DNA of 64,000 nt from Acetivibrio sp. MSJd-27 (GCF_018918095.1 NZ_JAHLPV010000009.1:25909-89908); one strand, 5' to 3'. Shown: positions 1 to 9,416, counted from the stretch's first letter. Program-made: numbers and translations. Notes: generated by a model not told the origin, from the letters alone.

Positions 1-1
1 G

Positions 2-181
2 GATGAATGGAAAAGGCTGGCGGCAAAAACCGTTCTCAGTGAGAATGGACAGTATGGGGTCAAATTGATGGGTGACCTCCTAAGCCAGAAAACAATTTAT
101 GCTTGCCCTTATGTTGTATATCAAGACAAAAACGGTATTTCTTATACAAACTATGGGATTGTGAATCCCGTCATACGGTAA
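2..181 (+). CDS. C-terminal end of a secreted protein (5' part outside window)
   Basis: The open frame enters from the window edge and stops with TAA at 179-181, giving 59 visible residues. They end in a module with the pattern GQYGVKL, then a TIYACPYVVY-like strand, then a final Y-G strand. The same module closes the two minus-strand secreted proteins at 4615-7296 (GQFGIQI, TYFARCYLIY) and 7437-9416 (GQFGIKL, TYYTTPYAVY). The full gene is therefore probably another large exported surface or polysaccharide-active protein. Its catalytic part lies outside the window, so no function can be assigned. A hairpin terminator follows about 55 bases downstream. Confidence 0.6.
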   Translation, partial: DEWKRLAAKTVLSENGQYGVKLMGDLLSQKTIYACPYVVYQDKNGISYTNYGIVNPVIR

Positions 182-234
182 TAGAACCCCTTTTCTCTAA
201 AAAACAGAACCAGGAAAAGCGCACGATATATACA

Positions 235-281
235 AAATCCCTCTTGATGTAGTTGTTAGCCTACATCAGGGGGGATTTTTC
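235..281 (+). terminator. Rho-independent terminator
   Basis: A long stem pairs AAATCCCTCTTGATGTAG with CTACATCAGGGGGGATTT and runs into a T tract. It lies downstream of the partial gene ending at 181 and should end its transcript. Confidence 0.75.
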
Positions 282-325
282 TGTTCATTTTCCCTTAACC
301 TGTACTTTTGTACAGTGACAGATGC

Positions 326-424
326 ATGGAAACAGAGTATATTGTCAGCTCTTATGTCGTTTACAAGGGAACGGATGAGGTTCTTCGCACAACCTATGGA
401 AAGGTATATACTGTCACTCCCTAA
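326..424 (+). pseudogene. Decayed copy of the shared C-terminal module
   Basis: A 32-codon open stretch ending in TAA reads TEYIVSSYVVYKG, then a final YGKVYTVTP. This matches the last part of the module at the end of the upstream gene (IYACPYVVYQD) and of the two proteins at 4615 and 7437. The in-frame stop at 296-298 leaves only 9 further codons before the ATG and no catalytic region. I read this as the remnant of a duplicated gene of the same family, not a working gene. Confidence 0.5.
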
Positions 425-444
425 TACAATCTGTCATCAACATA

Positions 445-879
445 TCACTCATCCCCTTCCATGATCTGCAGGAAGGGGATTAATTTTTCCATGTTTTCAA
501 GAGAGGTGCTGCTCAGAAAATGTTCAATCAACTCCACCTGCTTAAGCTCATTGTCAGAGTGATTCAAAAGGCAGAAAAAGCGGTTCAAGGTCTCATGCCG
601 CCATAAAAGATACTGTCCTGTTTCCATTCCTTGTCTTGTCAAGGTGATGCTTCCATATTTTTCGAATTGAACCAATCCGGCTTCTTTTAGCTTGGCCACC
701 ATCTTGGAGGCGGATGAGGGCCTTACATTCAGCTGGGCTGCCAGCTGATTCATCCGCACCGGATTCCCGCTCTGGTTTGTTCTTGTTATCATCTCCAGAT
801 AATCTTCCATAGATTCCGTTAAGGAGTCTATTTTTTTCATCTGATAACCCTTTAATGTGCGAAACTCCTCATTTGCCAT
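445..879 (-). CDS. DtxR/MntR-like metal-dependent transcriptional regulator
   Basis: The 144-residue protein has an N-terminal winged helix (MEDYLEMITR, then an HTH with RPSSASKMVAKLKEAGLV) followed by a DtxR-style dimerisation segment (LLWRHETLNRFF, VELIEHFLS). Family members bind Fe2+ or Mn2+ and repress metal uptake genes. The ATG at 879 is preceded by GGAGG at good spacing; the longer open frame upstream has no ribosome site. It is divergent from feoA-feoB with about 100 bases between them, so it probably senses iron and controls ferrous iron uptake. The target is inferred from position only; an Mn-specific role is possible. Confidence 0.8.
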   Translation of the reverse strand: MANEEFRTLKGYQMKKIDSLTESMEDYLEMITRTNQSGNPVRMNQLAAQLNVRPSSASKMVAKLKEAGLVQFEKYGSITLTRQGMETGQYLLWRHETLNRFFCLLNHSDNELKQVELIEHFLSSTSLENMEKLIPFLQIMEGDE

Positions 880-932
880 TCTTTTTCCTCCCTCCGGGAA
901 CAAATCTGTTTCCTCTGCATAAGTTAGGAGTG

Positions 933-947
933 GGAAACAAATTTTCC
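933..947. promoter_or_regulatory. Possible operator dyad between dtxR-like gene and feoA
   Basis: GGAAA-N5-TTTCC forms a perfect short dyad in the divergent intergenic region. It is a candidate binding site for the adjacent DtxR-like repressor, but it does not resemble the classic DtxR/IdeR box, so support is weak. Confidence 0.25.
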
Positions 948-980
948 TCTATTCATACTTATTTTGAGGAGTTAACAATT

Positions 981-1214
981 ATGTATCAATCAACATTAAA
1001 CAATATATCGGAGGGAGAAACAGCAAAGGTAAGCCAACTGCTGTCCACAGGTGCAATGCGCCGCAGAATGCTGGATATCGGCCTGATTGAAGGCACCGAT
1101 ATCGAATGCCTGAAAAGAAGTCCAGGCGGAGATCCTGTCGCCTATCTGATTCGGGGAGCTGTAATTGCCCTGCGCAGCGAGGATTCTTCTCAGATTTTAG
1201 TAGAGTGCTGCTGA
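981..1214 (+). CDS. feoA: FeoA, ferrous iron transport accessory protein
   Basis: The 77-residue cytosolic protein has an SH3-like FeoA fold: an early segment ending MRRRMLDIGLIEGT, then a strand with SPGGDPVAYLIRG and ALR. This RML-D-G-L-xxG core is diagnostic for FeoA. It supports or regulates the FeoB Fe2+ permease. The start at 981 follows GAGGAG; the longer upstream frame lacks a ribosome site. feoB follows after 109 bases that contain a hairpin with a T tract, so expression of the two may be uncoupled. Confidence 0.9.
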   Translation: MYQSTLNNISEGETAKVSQLLSTGAMRRRMLDIGLIEGTDIECLKRSPGGDPVAYLIRGAVIALRSEDSSQILVECC

Positions 1215-1231
1215 AGAAAGAACAAAAAAAG

Positions 1232-1277
1232 CAAGGTGTTTTTCAAAAATACATAACGGGAAGAACACCTTGTTTTT
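1232..1277 (+). terminator. Hairpin with T tract between feoA and feoB
   Basis: CAAGGTGTT pairs perfectly with AACACCTTG and is followed by five T residues. It sits between two genes that normally form one operon, so it is either a partial terminator lowering feoB expression or an attenuator. Confidence 0.6.
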
Positions 1278-1323
1278 CTGTATCATTTCAGCAGAATCAA
1301 ACGGAAAGAAAGGTGATATCAAA

Positions 1324-3468
1324 ATGGGCTTAACAGCTGAATCTACTGGAAGAGGCGCTATTGACAGCAACCTTCTCATCGACCGCGGCAGCAAAGTGAT
1401 CGCCCTGGCAGGGAATCCCAATGTGGGGAAAAGCACGGTTTTCAACGAACTGACCGGATTAAATCAGCATACTGGAAACTGGCCCGGAAAAACCGTAACC
1501 AACGCTCAGGGAAAATACATACATAACGGAACGGAATACGTTTTGGTGGATCTGCCGGGAACCTATTCCTTAATGGCTCATTCCACGGAGGAAGAAGTTG
1601 CAAGAGACTTTATATGCTTTGGAAATCCTGACGCAGTTATCGTGGTGTGTGATGCCACCTGCCTGGAGCGAAATCTGAACCTGGTCCTCCAGACAATTGA
1701 GATCACAGACAAGGTTGTTGTCTGTGTAAATTTGCTGGATGAGGCAAAGAAAAAACACATTGCAATCGATCTGAAGCGCCTTTCCCGCAGCTTAGGAGTT
1801 CCGGTGATTGGAACGAGTGCGAGAACAGGAAAAGGGCTGAACCAGCTGATGGCGAAAACGGAATCCATTATGGAAGGCAGCGAAAAAAACGCACCTGTCT
1901 CTATCCGTTATCCTGTCCAGATAGAAACGGCGATACAAATGGTAGAACCAAGTGTATCCAAAGTGCTGAACGGTCGGTTAAACAGTCGTTGGATTGCTTT
2001 AAAACTGCTGGATCCGGATGAAAGTTTACTTCATTCTGTGGGTTTGTTTTTCGGGTTTAATCTGCTTGAAAATCCTGAAATTCAGACCGCGCTGCAACAA
2101 GCCGAAGAATATCTGAAGGGAGAAGGCATTCAGGGGGATCGGCTGAAAGATCGGATTGTAGCGGGAATCGTTCTGAAAGCGGAAGAAGTCTGCCTGGACA
2201 GCGTCTATTTTGAAAATGAAAACTATCATCACCGGGATCGGAAAATTGATAAAATCCTGACCGACAAGTGGACTGGAATCCCTATCATGATCTTATTATT
2301 GGCATTGGTCTTCTGGATCACCATTACGGGCGCCAATTACCCCTCCCAGCTGCTGTCTGACGGATTGTTCTGGTTCCAGGATCGCCTCACCGATTTTTTT
2401 CATTGGATGAACGCGCCCGAATGGCTGCACGGCGTTCTGGTACTTGGGATGTACCGTGTCCTGGCGTGGGTGGTTGCAGTCATGCTGCCTCCAATGGCTA
2501 TCTTTTTCCCGCTCTTTACTTTGCTGGAGGATTTGGGATACCTGCCCCGTGTGGCTTTCAACCTGGATAAATACTTCAAAAAAGCCAAGGCTTGCGGAAA
2601 ACAGGCACTCACCATGTGTATGGGGTTCGGATGTAACGCCGCAGGTATTGTAGGATGCCGCATTATTGATTCCCCCCGCGAACGTCTGATTGCGATTATT
2701 ACCAACAATTTTGTTCCCTGCAACGGCAGATTCCCCACTCTGATTGCGATTATCAGTATGTTTTTTGCAGGCATGTTCGCCGGCCCTGCCCAGTCTATCG
2801 TCTCCACTCTGCTTTTAACAGGGGTTATCCTGCTGGGAATCTTTATGACATTTTTGGTCTCCCGGCTGCTGTCCGCAACTATTTTGAAGGGAATCCCGTC
2901 CTCCTTTACTCTGGAACTGCCTCCTTACCGCAGACCGCAGATCGGGAAGGTAATTGTACGCTCTATCTTTGACCGGACTCTGTTTGTGCTTGGAAGAGCA
3001 GTGGCCGTGGCGGCGCCGGCGGGAATTGTTATCTGGCTGATGGCGAATACCTTTGTGGGGGGGGCCTCTCTGCTGGCCCACTGTGCCGCCTTTTTGGATC
3101 CCTTCGGGAGGCTCCTGGGCATGGACGGCGTTATTCTCATTGCCTTTCTGCTTGGTTTTCCCGCCAATGAAATTGTGGTTCCTATTATCATTATGGCTTA
3201 CATGGCGACCGGAAGCATTCTGGAAATCGATCATTTTATGCAGTTAAAGGAGCTTCTCGTCGCCAACGGTTGGACCTGGCTCACCGCTGTGTGCACCATG
3301 CTTTTCTCATTGATGCACTGGCCCTGCTCCACCACCTGCCTGACCATCCGCAAGGAGACACAAAGTACAAGATGGACGCTGATCTCCTTCCTTGTACCAA
3401 CGATTACGGGTATCCTTGTCTGCGGCACAATAGCTTTTGCGGCACGTCTTTTTGGGATTGCCGCATAA
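1324..3468 (+). CDS. feoB: FeoB, ferrous iron transport GTPase/permease
   Basis: The 714-residue protein is of usual FeoB length. The N-terminal G domain carries G1 GNPNVGKS (residues 30-37), G3 DLPG, and G4 NLLD, then a helical regulatory domain. The C-terminal half has about eight to ten membrane segments with two Gate regions, including the conserved Cys-containing MCMGFGCNAAG segment. It imports Fe2+ driven or gated by nucleotide hydrolysis. The ATG at 1324 follows GAAAGG; an in-frame ATG at 1270 lies inside the upstream hairpin and is unlikely. It pairs with feoA and is probably under the divergent DtxR-like regulator. Confidence 0.95.
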   Translation: MGLTAESTGRGAIDSNLLIDRGSKVIALAGNPNVGKSTVFNELTGLNQHTGNWPGKTVTNAQGKYIHNGTEYVLVDLPGTYSLMAHSTEEEVARDFICFGNPDAVIVVCDATCLERNLNLVLQTIEITDKVVVCVNLLDEAKKKHIAIDLKRLSRSLGVPVIGTSARTGKGLNQLMAKTESIMEGSEKNAPVSIRYPVQIETAIQMVEPSVSKVLNGRLNSRWIALKLLDPDESLLHSVGLFFGFNLLENPEIQTALQQAEEYLKGEGIQGDRLKDRIVAGIVLKAEEVCLDSVYFENENYHHRDRKIDKILTDKWTGIPIMILLLALVFWITITGANYPSQLLSDGLFWFQDRLTDFFHWMNAPEWLHGVLVLGMYRVLAWVVAVMLPPMAIFFPLFTLLEDLGYLPRVAFNLDKYFKKAKACGKQALTMCMGFGCNAAGIVGCRIIDSPRERLIAIITNNFVPCNGRFPTLIAIISMFFAGMFAGPAQSIVSTLLLTGVILLGIFMTFLVSRLLSATILKGIPSSFTLELPPYRRPQIGKVIVRSIFDRTLFVLGRAVAVAAPAGIVIWLMANTFVGGASLLAHCAAFLDPFGRLLGMDGVILIAFLLGFPANEIVVPIIIMAYMATGSILEIDHFMQLKELLVANGWTWLTAVCTMLFSLMHWPCSTTCLTIRKETQSTRWTLISFLVPTITGILVCGTIAFAARLFGIAA

Positions 3469-3636
3469 AAGTGCAGCAATCCGGCTGGAGTTTTCACTCC
3501 TGAGGAAAAAAGAGGTATTTCATGCTGCCTAAGAATCCTGCTTTCGTTCCGTCATTCACGTTTTCAGCGGGGACATCTTAATTTCGTTATATTTCTGAAA
3601 ATTCCGGTTATAATAATCCGGAGGAGATGATAACAT

Positions 3637-4071
3637 ATGGTACAGGAAGATACCATTAAAATTCTAAAAGAATGCAATTCCGGAGTCAAAATGGGAGTTA
3701 GCTCAATAGAAGAAATTCTTGACAATGTGCAAAATAGTCAATTGAAAAAAATCCTTTCCGATAATAAAACGGAACATCAGCGTCTTGGAAGCGAAATTCA
3801 TCAGATTCTTAACAAATATGACGAATCTGGAAAAGAGCCCAATGTGATGGCAAAGGGAATGTCGTGGTTGAAAAGCAATGTAATGATGGCGGCAGACACA
3901 AGCGATCACACGGTTGCCGATTTGATAACCGATGGATGCAATATGGGTGTGAAATCCTTAAATCGATATCTAAACAAATATGCTGCAGCCGATGAGCAAT
4001 CCAAGGATATCGCAAAAAAACTGATCGACTTGGAGCATCAGCTTACCATTGATATTCGTCCCTATCTTTAA
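3637..4071 (+). CDS. Ferritin-like (DUF2383-type) helical protein
   Basis: The 144-residue protein is almost entirely helical, with repeated patterns such as KILKECNSGVKMGVSSIEEIL and KTEHQRLGSEIHQIL that resemble the four-helix ferritin-like bundles of the DUF2383/DUF892 type. It has no signal peptide or membrane segment. AGGAG stands just before the ATG and TATAAT at 3609-3614 is a good -10. A strong terminator follows. Its exact role is unknown; related bundles are linked to stress or metal handling, which would suit its place after feoB, but that link is inference. Confidence 0.55.
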   Translation: MVQEDTIKILKECNSGVKMGVSSIEEILDNVQNSQLKKILSDNKTEHQRLGSEIHQILNKYDESGKEPNVMAKGMSWLKSNVMMAADTSDHTVADLITDGCNMGVKSLNRYLNKYAAADEQSKDIAKKLIDLEHQLTIDIRPYL

Positions 4072-4164
4072 ATATATCAGGTTCACCTTCTAATTTTTCT
4101 TGCTCCATCGACGAGTAATGATCAAAACGATCCTATAAAACAACTCATATCTCTGATTAGCCAG

Positions 4165-4214
4165 GACAGAAAGGCGTTCTCCTCTTTCAAAGTGAACGCC
4201 TTTCTGTCTTTTTT
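4165..4214 (+). terminator. Strong Rho-independent terminator
   Basis: Perfect 15-bp arms (GACAGAAAGGCGTTC and its complement) enclose a 14-base loop and are followed by TTTTTT. It ends the ferritin-like transcript. Confidence 0.9.
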
Positions 4215-4219
4215 ATTAA

Positions 4220-4528
4220 GGCTATGTCATAATAAATGGTTGATTATGAAAAACAATGTCATCCTAGGTCTTCTTGAGAAAACACGAATGAATTAAAGTT
4301 CCAGCGAACAATCCTCCCGTCAGCCTTCGGCTGCCACCCTCCTTTACACAAGGAGGGCTTCTTGCGCGGCTCCCTTGTGCAAAGGGAGCTGTCACCGTAT
4401 GGGAGGGGTTCCATCCCCTCCCGCCGGAGAGATTGTGAAAAGCAATGAAATCATCACTTATTTGAGGAGAAGCCCAACAAGTAAATTCGTTTAAGTTAAC
4501 AAAATCAACTTATACTTGTGACAGAGCC
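4220..4528. mobile_element. MITE-like non-coding element with 8-bp target duplication
   Basis: The two ends are inverted copies, GGCTATGTCA on the left and TGACAGAGCC on the right, with imperfect similarity continuing inward to GTTGA/TCAAC. Both ends are flanked by the same 8-bp TTTATTAA (4212-4219 and 4529-4536). No ORF is present. Inside lies a GC-rich set of hairpins (about 4308-4436: CAGCCTTCGGCTG, CCCTCCTT/AAGGAGGG, GGGAGGGG/CCCCTCCC) that looks like a REP-type repeat with its own ACAATC ends. It was probably mobilised by an IS transposase in trans; the 8-bp duplication narrows the possible IS families. Confidence 0.6.
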
Positions 4529-4614
4529 TTTATTAATATAGGAAATTCGCTGGATCGTGCGCAATTACATGTTTCAAAATACAGGGTGCAGGCAAATTCA
4601 AAAGCAAAAGCTTT

Positions 4615-7296
4615 TTATTCCTCCTGTGTCTGCTCCGGCAGTTCATAGGAAGTATAAGGAATTGGTTCACTGCCATTCGACTGCAAAAAGGCATTGACGC
4701 TTTCCGACTGAGGTGTAAAGGCAAACGGTTCACCGTACTGCATTGCATCAACTTCCCCATCTCTATAGATAAGATAACAACGAGCAAAATAGGTGTGCCC
4801 TGGGCAGATTTTTTTCCCTTTTATCTGAATGCCGAACTGTCCCCTATGATTCATAGGAACCAATGCTTTCAATCTCACTGAACCTGCATCTCCCTCCACA
4901 GGGATTTGATGGTTTTCTGAAAACAGAAAACCATATTCGATTAATTCCATTCTGGAATCCGGAATGCTGATTTTGGCAAACAGAATTCCTCCATAGCCTG
5001 GCCATGTGAAGCCCCTTCCCACCGATTGAATGGCAGGAGGAATTTTGATTTCGTTAAAGACCACTTCAACGGTGCTGTCCTGCGTGATAATACTGCTTAG
5101 CTGATACTCTTCTGTGTTATCAACAATGACAGGAATCCCGTTTACTTTAACCGATTCAATATACCATCCCGGGTCGGGGAGAATGGAAACTTCCATCTGC
5201 TGATCTTTTAAAATCCGGCTGGGATACGGTGTTATTTTTCCGCTTCCCGATAATGTAACACTGATATCACAATACTCCTGAACGGTAAAGCTGCCCGTGT
5301 CAAGCTGCAGAGTCAAAAGCCGGTTATCGTACCAAAAAAGCTGTTCTGTTCCCCTGTCTTCATATTCAACCTGCACCGGCTCTGCAGACAGATCGGACCA
5401 AGATATCGCCTTGGCACTGACCCATTCCGATGCATTCTTTGAAAAGGATACGGATTTACGCTCCTCGGTTGCTTCTTTCACCCATACCGTCTCCGTTTCA
5501 CTGCGCTTAGAATCACTGTTTTTTGTCAGGTCGGTAATTTTCAATTTTGTCTTTTCTCCCAGGACAGTGAATCCGTCCTCTGTTTCTGAAATCTCCTGGC
5601 TTTGAGGCCAGAAACGCAGTTTTAAATCCTTATTGCTTTGAAGCTTGATATCATCCACCACCAAAAGAATATCAGGCTTTAAAAAAATCAGATGCCGGTC
5701 AAATTTGGTCAGTCCCGCCGAAGCGCGGTAAGAGCCCGCCGCTTCTCCCACAATGTGATCGATTCCGCTGACCGTCTCCGCTTTCCTAATCTGTGCAAAC
5801 CCATTTCCATCATGAAATTCAAGCGTATCAAACCATCTGTCCGAATCTCCCAGCTGTCCTTCGCCGTTTACCGTGAGTGTATTGTGCTGAAGCGTAAACT
5901 TTGGAACCGTATAATTGTCATCCCGCAGCAGCAGTTCCCCGTTTCCATAAAGAATAAAGTGATTGTTGTCCGGATGGACATGCGCACCGCCGAAATCATA
6001 AAAATCTTCCATCGTCTTGCTGAGCTCGTTCTCTTTATGTCCCATAGGCAGACCGGATTTGAAAATAACCATACTGTCATTTTCCTCCCATCCGGTTTTC
6101 GAGACGGCCACATCCATATCGGTAAAATGTTTCAGCAAGGCTTTTTCTTTCTGGGGAGCAGTGGGAAGCAAACTTCTGTCGTACCACAGCATTTTGAAAT
6201 AGGGATGCCCGGAGGCAACATTGTTCGTATCCAATTCATTTGCCAGCCATTGGGCATATCCATTTCGATTTTTTGCCGCCGCCAGGCGAATCATATGCGT
6301 TTTTAACCCTCTTCCGGAAGAATCTCCGATATTGCTGTAGTAACAATCGGTATTCCATGCGCTTTTGGGATAAAATTGATAGAGTATATAATCGGATACA
6401 TTCCGAAAAAAATCCGTTTCAAACAGATCAACGCCTAAAAGCGCGCAGGAGAGATCTGCATAGATAAACAGGCTTTCCATCCCGTAAAAAAAATAGTCCA
6501 TCCCTTCATGGGCAAAACCGTCCTCCGGAAGCAGGGACATGGTGGTACTGAAATGATTGTTTGCAAGGGTAAGGAAGCCGGCGGCAATATCCTCCTCACC
6601 ATAGAGTGCCGCAGCGGCGCAGGCCATACCGGAAACCGGGATCCACATGTGGTTTTGAAGCCAATATCGGTTATAACCCGTTTTCACACCGCGCATATTC
6701 TCATAAACAGCATTGGCTTGTTCCAGCATTTTCGCTTTCACTTTATCCCGTGACACGGCATCCAAATATTCATACAGCCAGTCATAAGAAAGCCCTAAGG
6801 AGGTCAGGGCGATACCGGTCGCAAGATCGGGCTTCGTTTCCCAAACCGGATAATCACAGGCTGCCAGCATCCATTTTTTCGCACCCTCCAGATATTTTTC
6901 CTCCTTTGTCAGCACATAGGAAAGAGCCAAAGAAGGGGCATATTCATACAAATAGCTGAAAAAAGAATCATAACTTGCCGTTACGATGGTTTCCGGCGGA
7001 TTGTTTTCCAAGCCCCACCGAGCTCTCTTGAGCACTTCATAGTATGCTTTGTGCATCATAGCATCCTCATTCGCAAGCGCATCTTGAATTTCGGATAATC
7101 TTTCTTCATTCAGCAGCAGTTTGGGATGTACATTGGAAAAAGCAGAAAGTGTTTCTGTATCGATTTGATATTCCAATGTATTCAATTCTCCGTAAATCTC
7201 CTCGTATGTCAGTGAACATACAGATAAGGGGATCGACAGAAATACGCTAAGAACACACAACATTGTAATCAGCTTTTTCTTGAGTCCTTTATCCAT
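4615..7296 (-). CDS. Secreted heparinase II/III-like polysaccharide lyase
   Basis: The 893-residue protein has an N-terminal signal peptide (KKKLITMLCVLSVFLSIPLSV), an alpha/alpha-toroid with conserved LQNHMW (Asn/His near 215-216), a Tyr-rich HEGMDYFFYG (near 263-272), and the beta-sandwich motif HVHPDNNHF (near 439-447). These match the Asn/His, Tyr and His catalytic positions of heparinase II/III-like enzymes, which cleave uronic-acid polysaccharides by beta-elimination. Near residues 660-740 lies an InlB-type B repeat, then the C-terminal module shared with neighbours. The ATG at 7296 follows AAAGGAAT. The substrate (glycosaminoglycan or other) cannot be told. Confidence 0.8.
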   Translation of the reverse strand: MDKGLKKKLITMLCVLSVFLSIPLSVCSLTYEEIYGELNTLEYQIDTETLSAFSNVHPKLLLNEERLSEIQDALANEDAMMHKAYYEVLKRARWGLENNPPETIVTASYDSFFSYLYEYAPSLALSYVLTKEEKYLEGAKKWMLAACDYPVWETKPDLATGIALTSLGLSYDWLYEYLDAVSRDKVKAKMLEQANAVYENMRGVKTGYNRYWLQNHMWIPVSGMACAAAALYGEEDIAAGFLTLANNHFSTTMSLLPEDGFAHEGMDYFFYGMESLFIYADLSCALLGVDLFETDFFRNVSDYILYQFYPKSAWNTDCYYSNIGDSSGRGLKTHMIRLAAAKNRNGYAQWLANELDTNNVASGHPYFKMLWYDRSLLPTAPQKEKALLKHFTDMDVAVSKTGWEENDSMVIFKSGLPMGHKENELSKTMEDFYDFGGAHVHPDNNHFILYGNGELLLRDDNYTVPKFTLQHNTLTVNGEGQLGDSDRWFDTLEFHDGNGFAQIRKAETVSGIDHIVGEAAGSYRASAGLTKFDRHLIFLKPDILLVVDDIKLQSNKDLKLRFWPQSQEISETEDGFTVLGEKTKLKITDLTKNSDSKRSETETVWVKEATEERKSVSFSKNASEWVSAKAISWSDLSAEPVQVEYEDRGTEQLFWYDNRLLTLQLDTGSFTVQEYCDISVTLSGSGKITPYPSRILKDQQMEVSILPDPGWYIESVKVNGIPVIVDNTEEYQLSSIITQDSTVEVVFNEIKIPPAIQSVGRGFTWPGYGGILFAKISIPDSRMELIEYGFLFSENHQIPVEGDAGSVRLKALVPMNHRGQFGIQIKGKKICPGHTYFARCYLIYRDGEVDAMQYGEPFAFTPQSESVNAFLQSNGSEPIPYTSYELPEQTQEE

Positions 7297-7436
7297 TTTT
7301 ATTCCTTTCAAAGGTAATAAAGAGGCGGACAAACCGCCCCTTTATGATAACAAATTTTCAAAACGAAACTGGAAAAAGAAATTTGGAATACTGTTTTTCA
7401 CGATGTCTTCTTATTCTTTTGATATCTTTCTATCAA

Positions 7437-9416
7437 CTATTCCGCACCGTATACCTGTCCTACAGGAGTAAAGCTTGTTGGACTTCCATAGACAAGCTTT
7501 TCGCCTGCTGTCTCACTGTAATAAACCGCATAGGGCGTGGTATAATATGTTTTTCCCACCTTCAGCCCGCTGCCATACAGCTTGATTCCAAACTGTCCCT
7601 TCTGGTTTCTGGAAACCAAACCGCGGTATCGAATCGCCCCTTCCTCAATTGTCGGCGTATCATCGGTTTCTGAAAAAACAATCCCGTATTCCTGAATCAC
7701 GTAGCCCGCTAAGTCAACCGCCGTTGCAAACGTGATTCCGCAAGGCAGGTTGGTGGCATCATCCAGAAAGTTGAAAACCGACGACGCCGTTGTCACTTCC
7801 GGAACGGAACTGGCCTCTTTAAACTTTACCTCTATCACGGCATCGTCATTGATTGACGGAGTGGTGTAAGTGTTTGCCGTGTTATACTGTACTTCTATCC
7901 CGTTAAATTTAATGTACTCGATTGTATATCCCTCATCAGGTGTTGCCGTGATGCTGAAGGTTCCCCCTTTTTCAACATCCTGGTTACCAGGTTTATCTAC
8001 TGTTCCGTTACCGATAACAGACACAGAGATATTTTTCGTGATATTTTCATTTACCCAGTCTACAAAAACCAGAGGAACAAAATAATTTTGATAAAATCCG
8101 CCAATCTTAATATTTTGTGTTTGTCCAGGTGTCACGATAAATTTTTTTCGATACAGAAGATAATTTTTAATCTGCGGATTTTCTCCGCTGGCATTTGTCG
8201 ACTCGACAATCTGAACCTTCTCATCACACAGAGTCCATCCTTCCTCGCCGAGCCATTTCGCATAATCGGGCATAAAAGAAGCATACAGGGAAGGAAATAC
8301 ATAATAGATATTTGCGGTTGAATCGATATCAAAAGTAAAAACCTCGGACTGTGCATTCATGGCGTTTGGAGTGTTCGGATTTGTACGCGGCTCCCGCCAT
8401 GCCCGTGTCAGCCGGAAGTAGGTGCTGTCTTGGATATACGCAGGAATATTATAAAAATAGCTGTATTGACTATAGTTGGTATCCGCAAACATTTTAAACC
8501 AGGAAGTCATATTCTGCACACTGTAATAACCAGACTGCGCCGGATCGGTGATTGCTCCGTCCCCCGACTTATAGACCGGCGCGGTGAATCCTGTGGTTAT
8601 CACACTGGAAGCGCTGACATCTACAGTATTTACAGAAGTGCCGTCATACTGCTTAAATTTCATATTTGATACAGACGCCAGCTCTGTAGGATCATCGATC
8701 CATCGAACGGAAACCATAGGCACAAAATAATTTTGATGGTAGCCGCCGATTTTTACGTCGGCAGTTTCTCCATCCGCCACTTGATAGACTTTTTTCAATA
8801 AAAGAAATTCCTTAGGCTGAGGATTTTCAGTGCCGCCGTTGGACTCCACAAATTTCACAGTGCCTTCCACTGTCCAATCCTCCGAAGTGAGCCAGGGAGC
8901 ATTTGCGGCGATCGTGCTTTCCGCTGAATTCGGGTAAATATAGTAGACTGCAGCTGTTTTGTTGATTTGAAAGGACAGCACTTCTGTCTGGGAAGCCATT
9001 GCATTTAAGTTATTGGTCGTGTCTGTTCTGGTCCCTCTCCAATTTCTGTTTAATCGGATATAAGTGCTTGTCTTCAGTTCGTCTGGTACTTCATACAGAT
9101 AATTGTTCTGATATCCATTGGTATCGCCAAACATTTGGAACCAGGAAACCAGATTGCTTGTACTGTAATATCCCGATGCGGTAGGATCAGAGATACCGTC
9201 TGACTGAAACACCGGAGCGGAGAATCCAGGGGTAACAAATCTTTCCGTACCCAACGAAAATTTTTCAATTTTTTTCTCCGTAGCGTTATAGTACTGAAAC
9301 ACCGCATTGGTAATGTCACCGCTTTCGCTTGCGCAAACCGGGGAAAGAGCGAAAAGCCCCGATAAATTTGTGATTAGAAATGCCATGCAAAGAGTAATGG
9401 TGAATGTTTTTCGCAT
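7437..9416 (-). CDS. Secreted modular protein with two ~200-residue repeats
   Basis: The 659-residue protein begins with a signal peptide (MRKTFTITLCMAFLITNL). Two tandem units follow, each with an SGYYS, a W-x-MF-DTN, a RLxRxWR and a YFVPxVxVxW motif, so the body arose by duplication. A B-repeat domain (SVIGNGTVDKPGNQDV) and the family C-terminal module (GQFGIKL...TTPYAVYY) end the protein. No cell-wall anchor or catalytic motif is visible. It lies 140 bases upstream of the heparinase-like gene in the same direction, so the two may act on the same glycan, this one perhaps as a binding protein. Function is unknown. Confidence 0.7.
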   Translation of the reverse strand: MRKTFTITLCMAFLITNLSGLFALSPVCASESGDITNAVFQYYNATEKKIEKFSLGTERFVTPGFSAPVFQSDGISDPTASGYYSTSNLVSWFQMFGDTNGYQNNYLYEVPDELKTSTYIRLNRNWRGTRTDTTNNLNAMASQTEVLSFQINKTAAVYYIYPNSAESTIAANAPWLTSEDWTVEGTVKFVESNGGTENPQPKEFLLLKKVYQVADGETADVKIGGYHQNYFVPMVSVRWIDDPTELASVSNMKFKQYDGTSVNTVDVSASSVITTGFTAPVYKSGDGAITDPAQSGYYSVQNMTSWFKMFADTNYSQYSYFYNIPAYIQDSTYFRLTRAWREPRTNPNTPNAMNAQSEVFTFDIDSTANIYYVFPSLYASFMPDYAKWLGEEGWTLCDEKVQIVESTNASGENPQIKNYLLYRKKFIVTPGQTQNIKIGGFYQNYFVPLVFVDWVNENITKNISVSVIGNGTVDKPGNQDVEKGGTFSITATPDEGYTIEYIKFNGIEVQYNTANTYTTPSINDDAVIEVKFKEASSVPEVTTASSVFNFLDDATNLPCGITFATAVDLAGYVIQEYGIVFSETDDTPTIEEGAIRYRGLVSRNQKGQFGIKLYGSGLKVGKTYYTTPYAVYYSETAGEKLVYGSPTSFTPVGQVYGAE

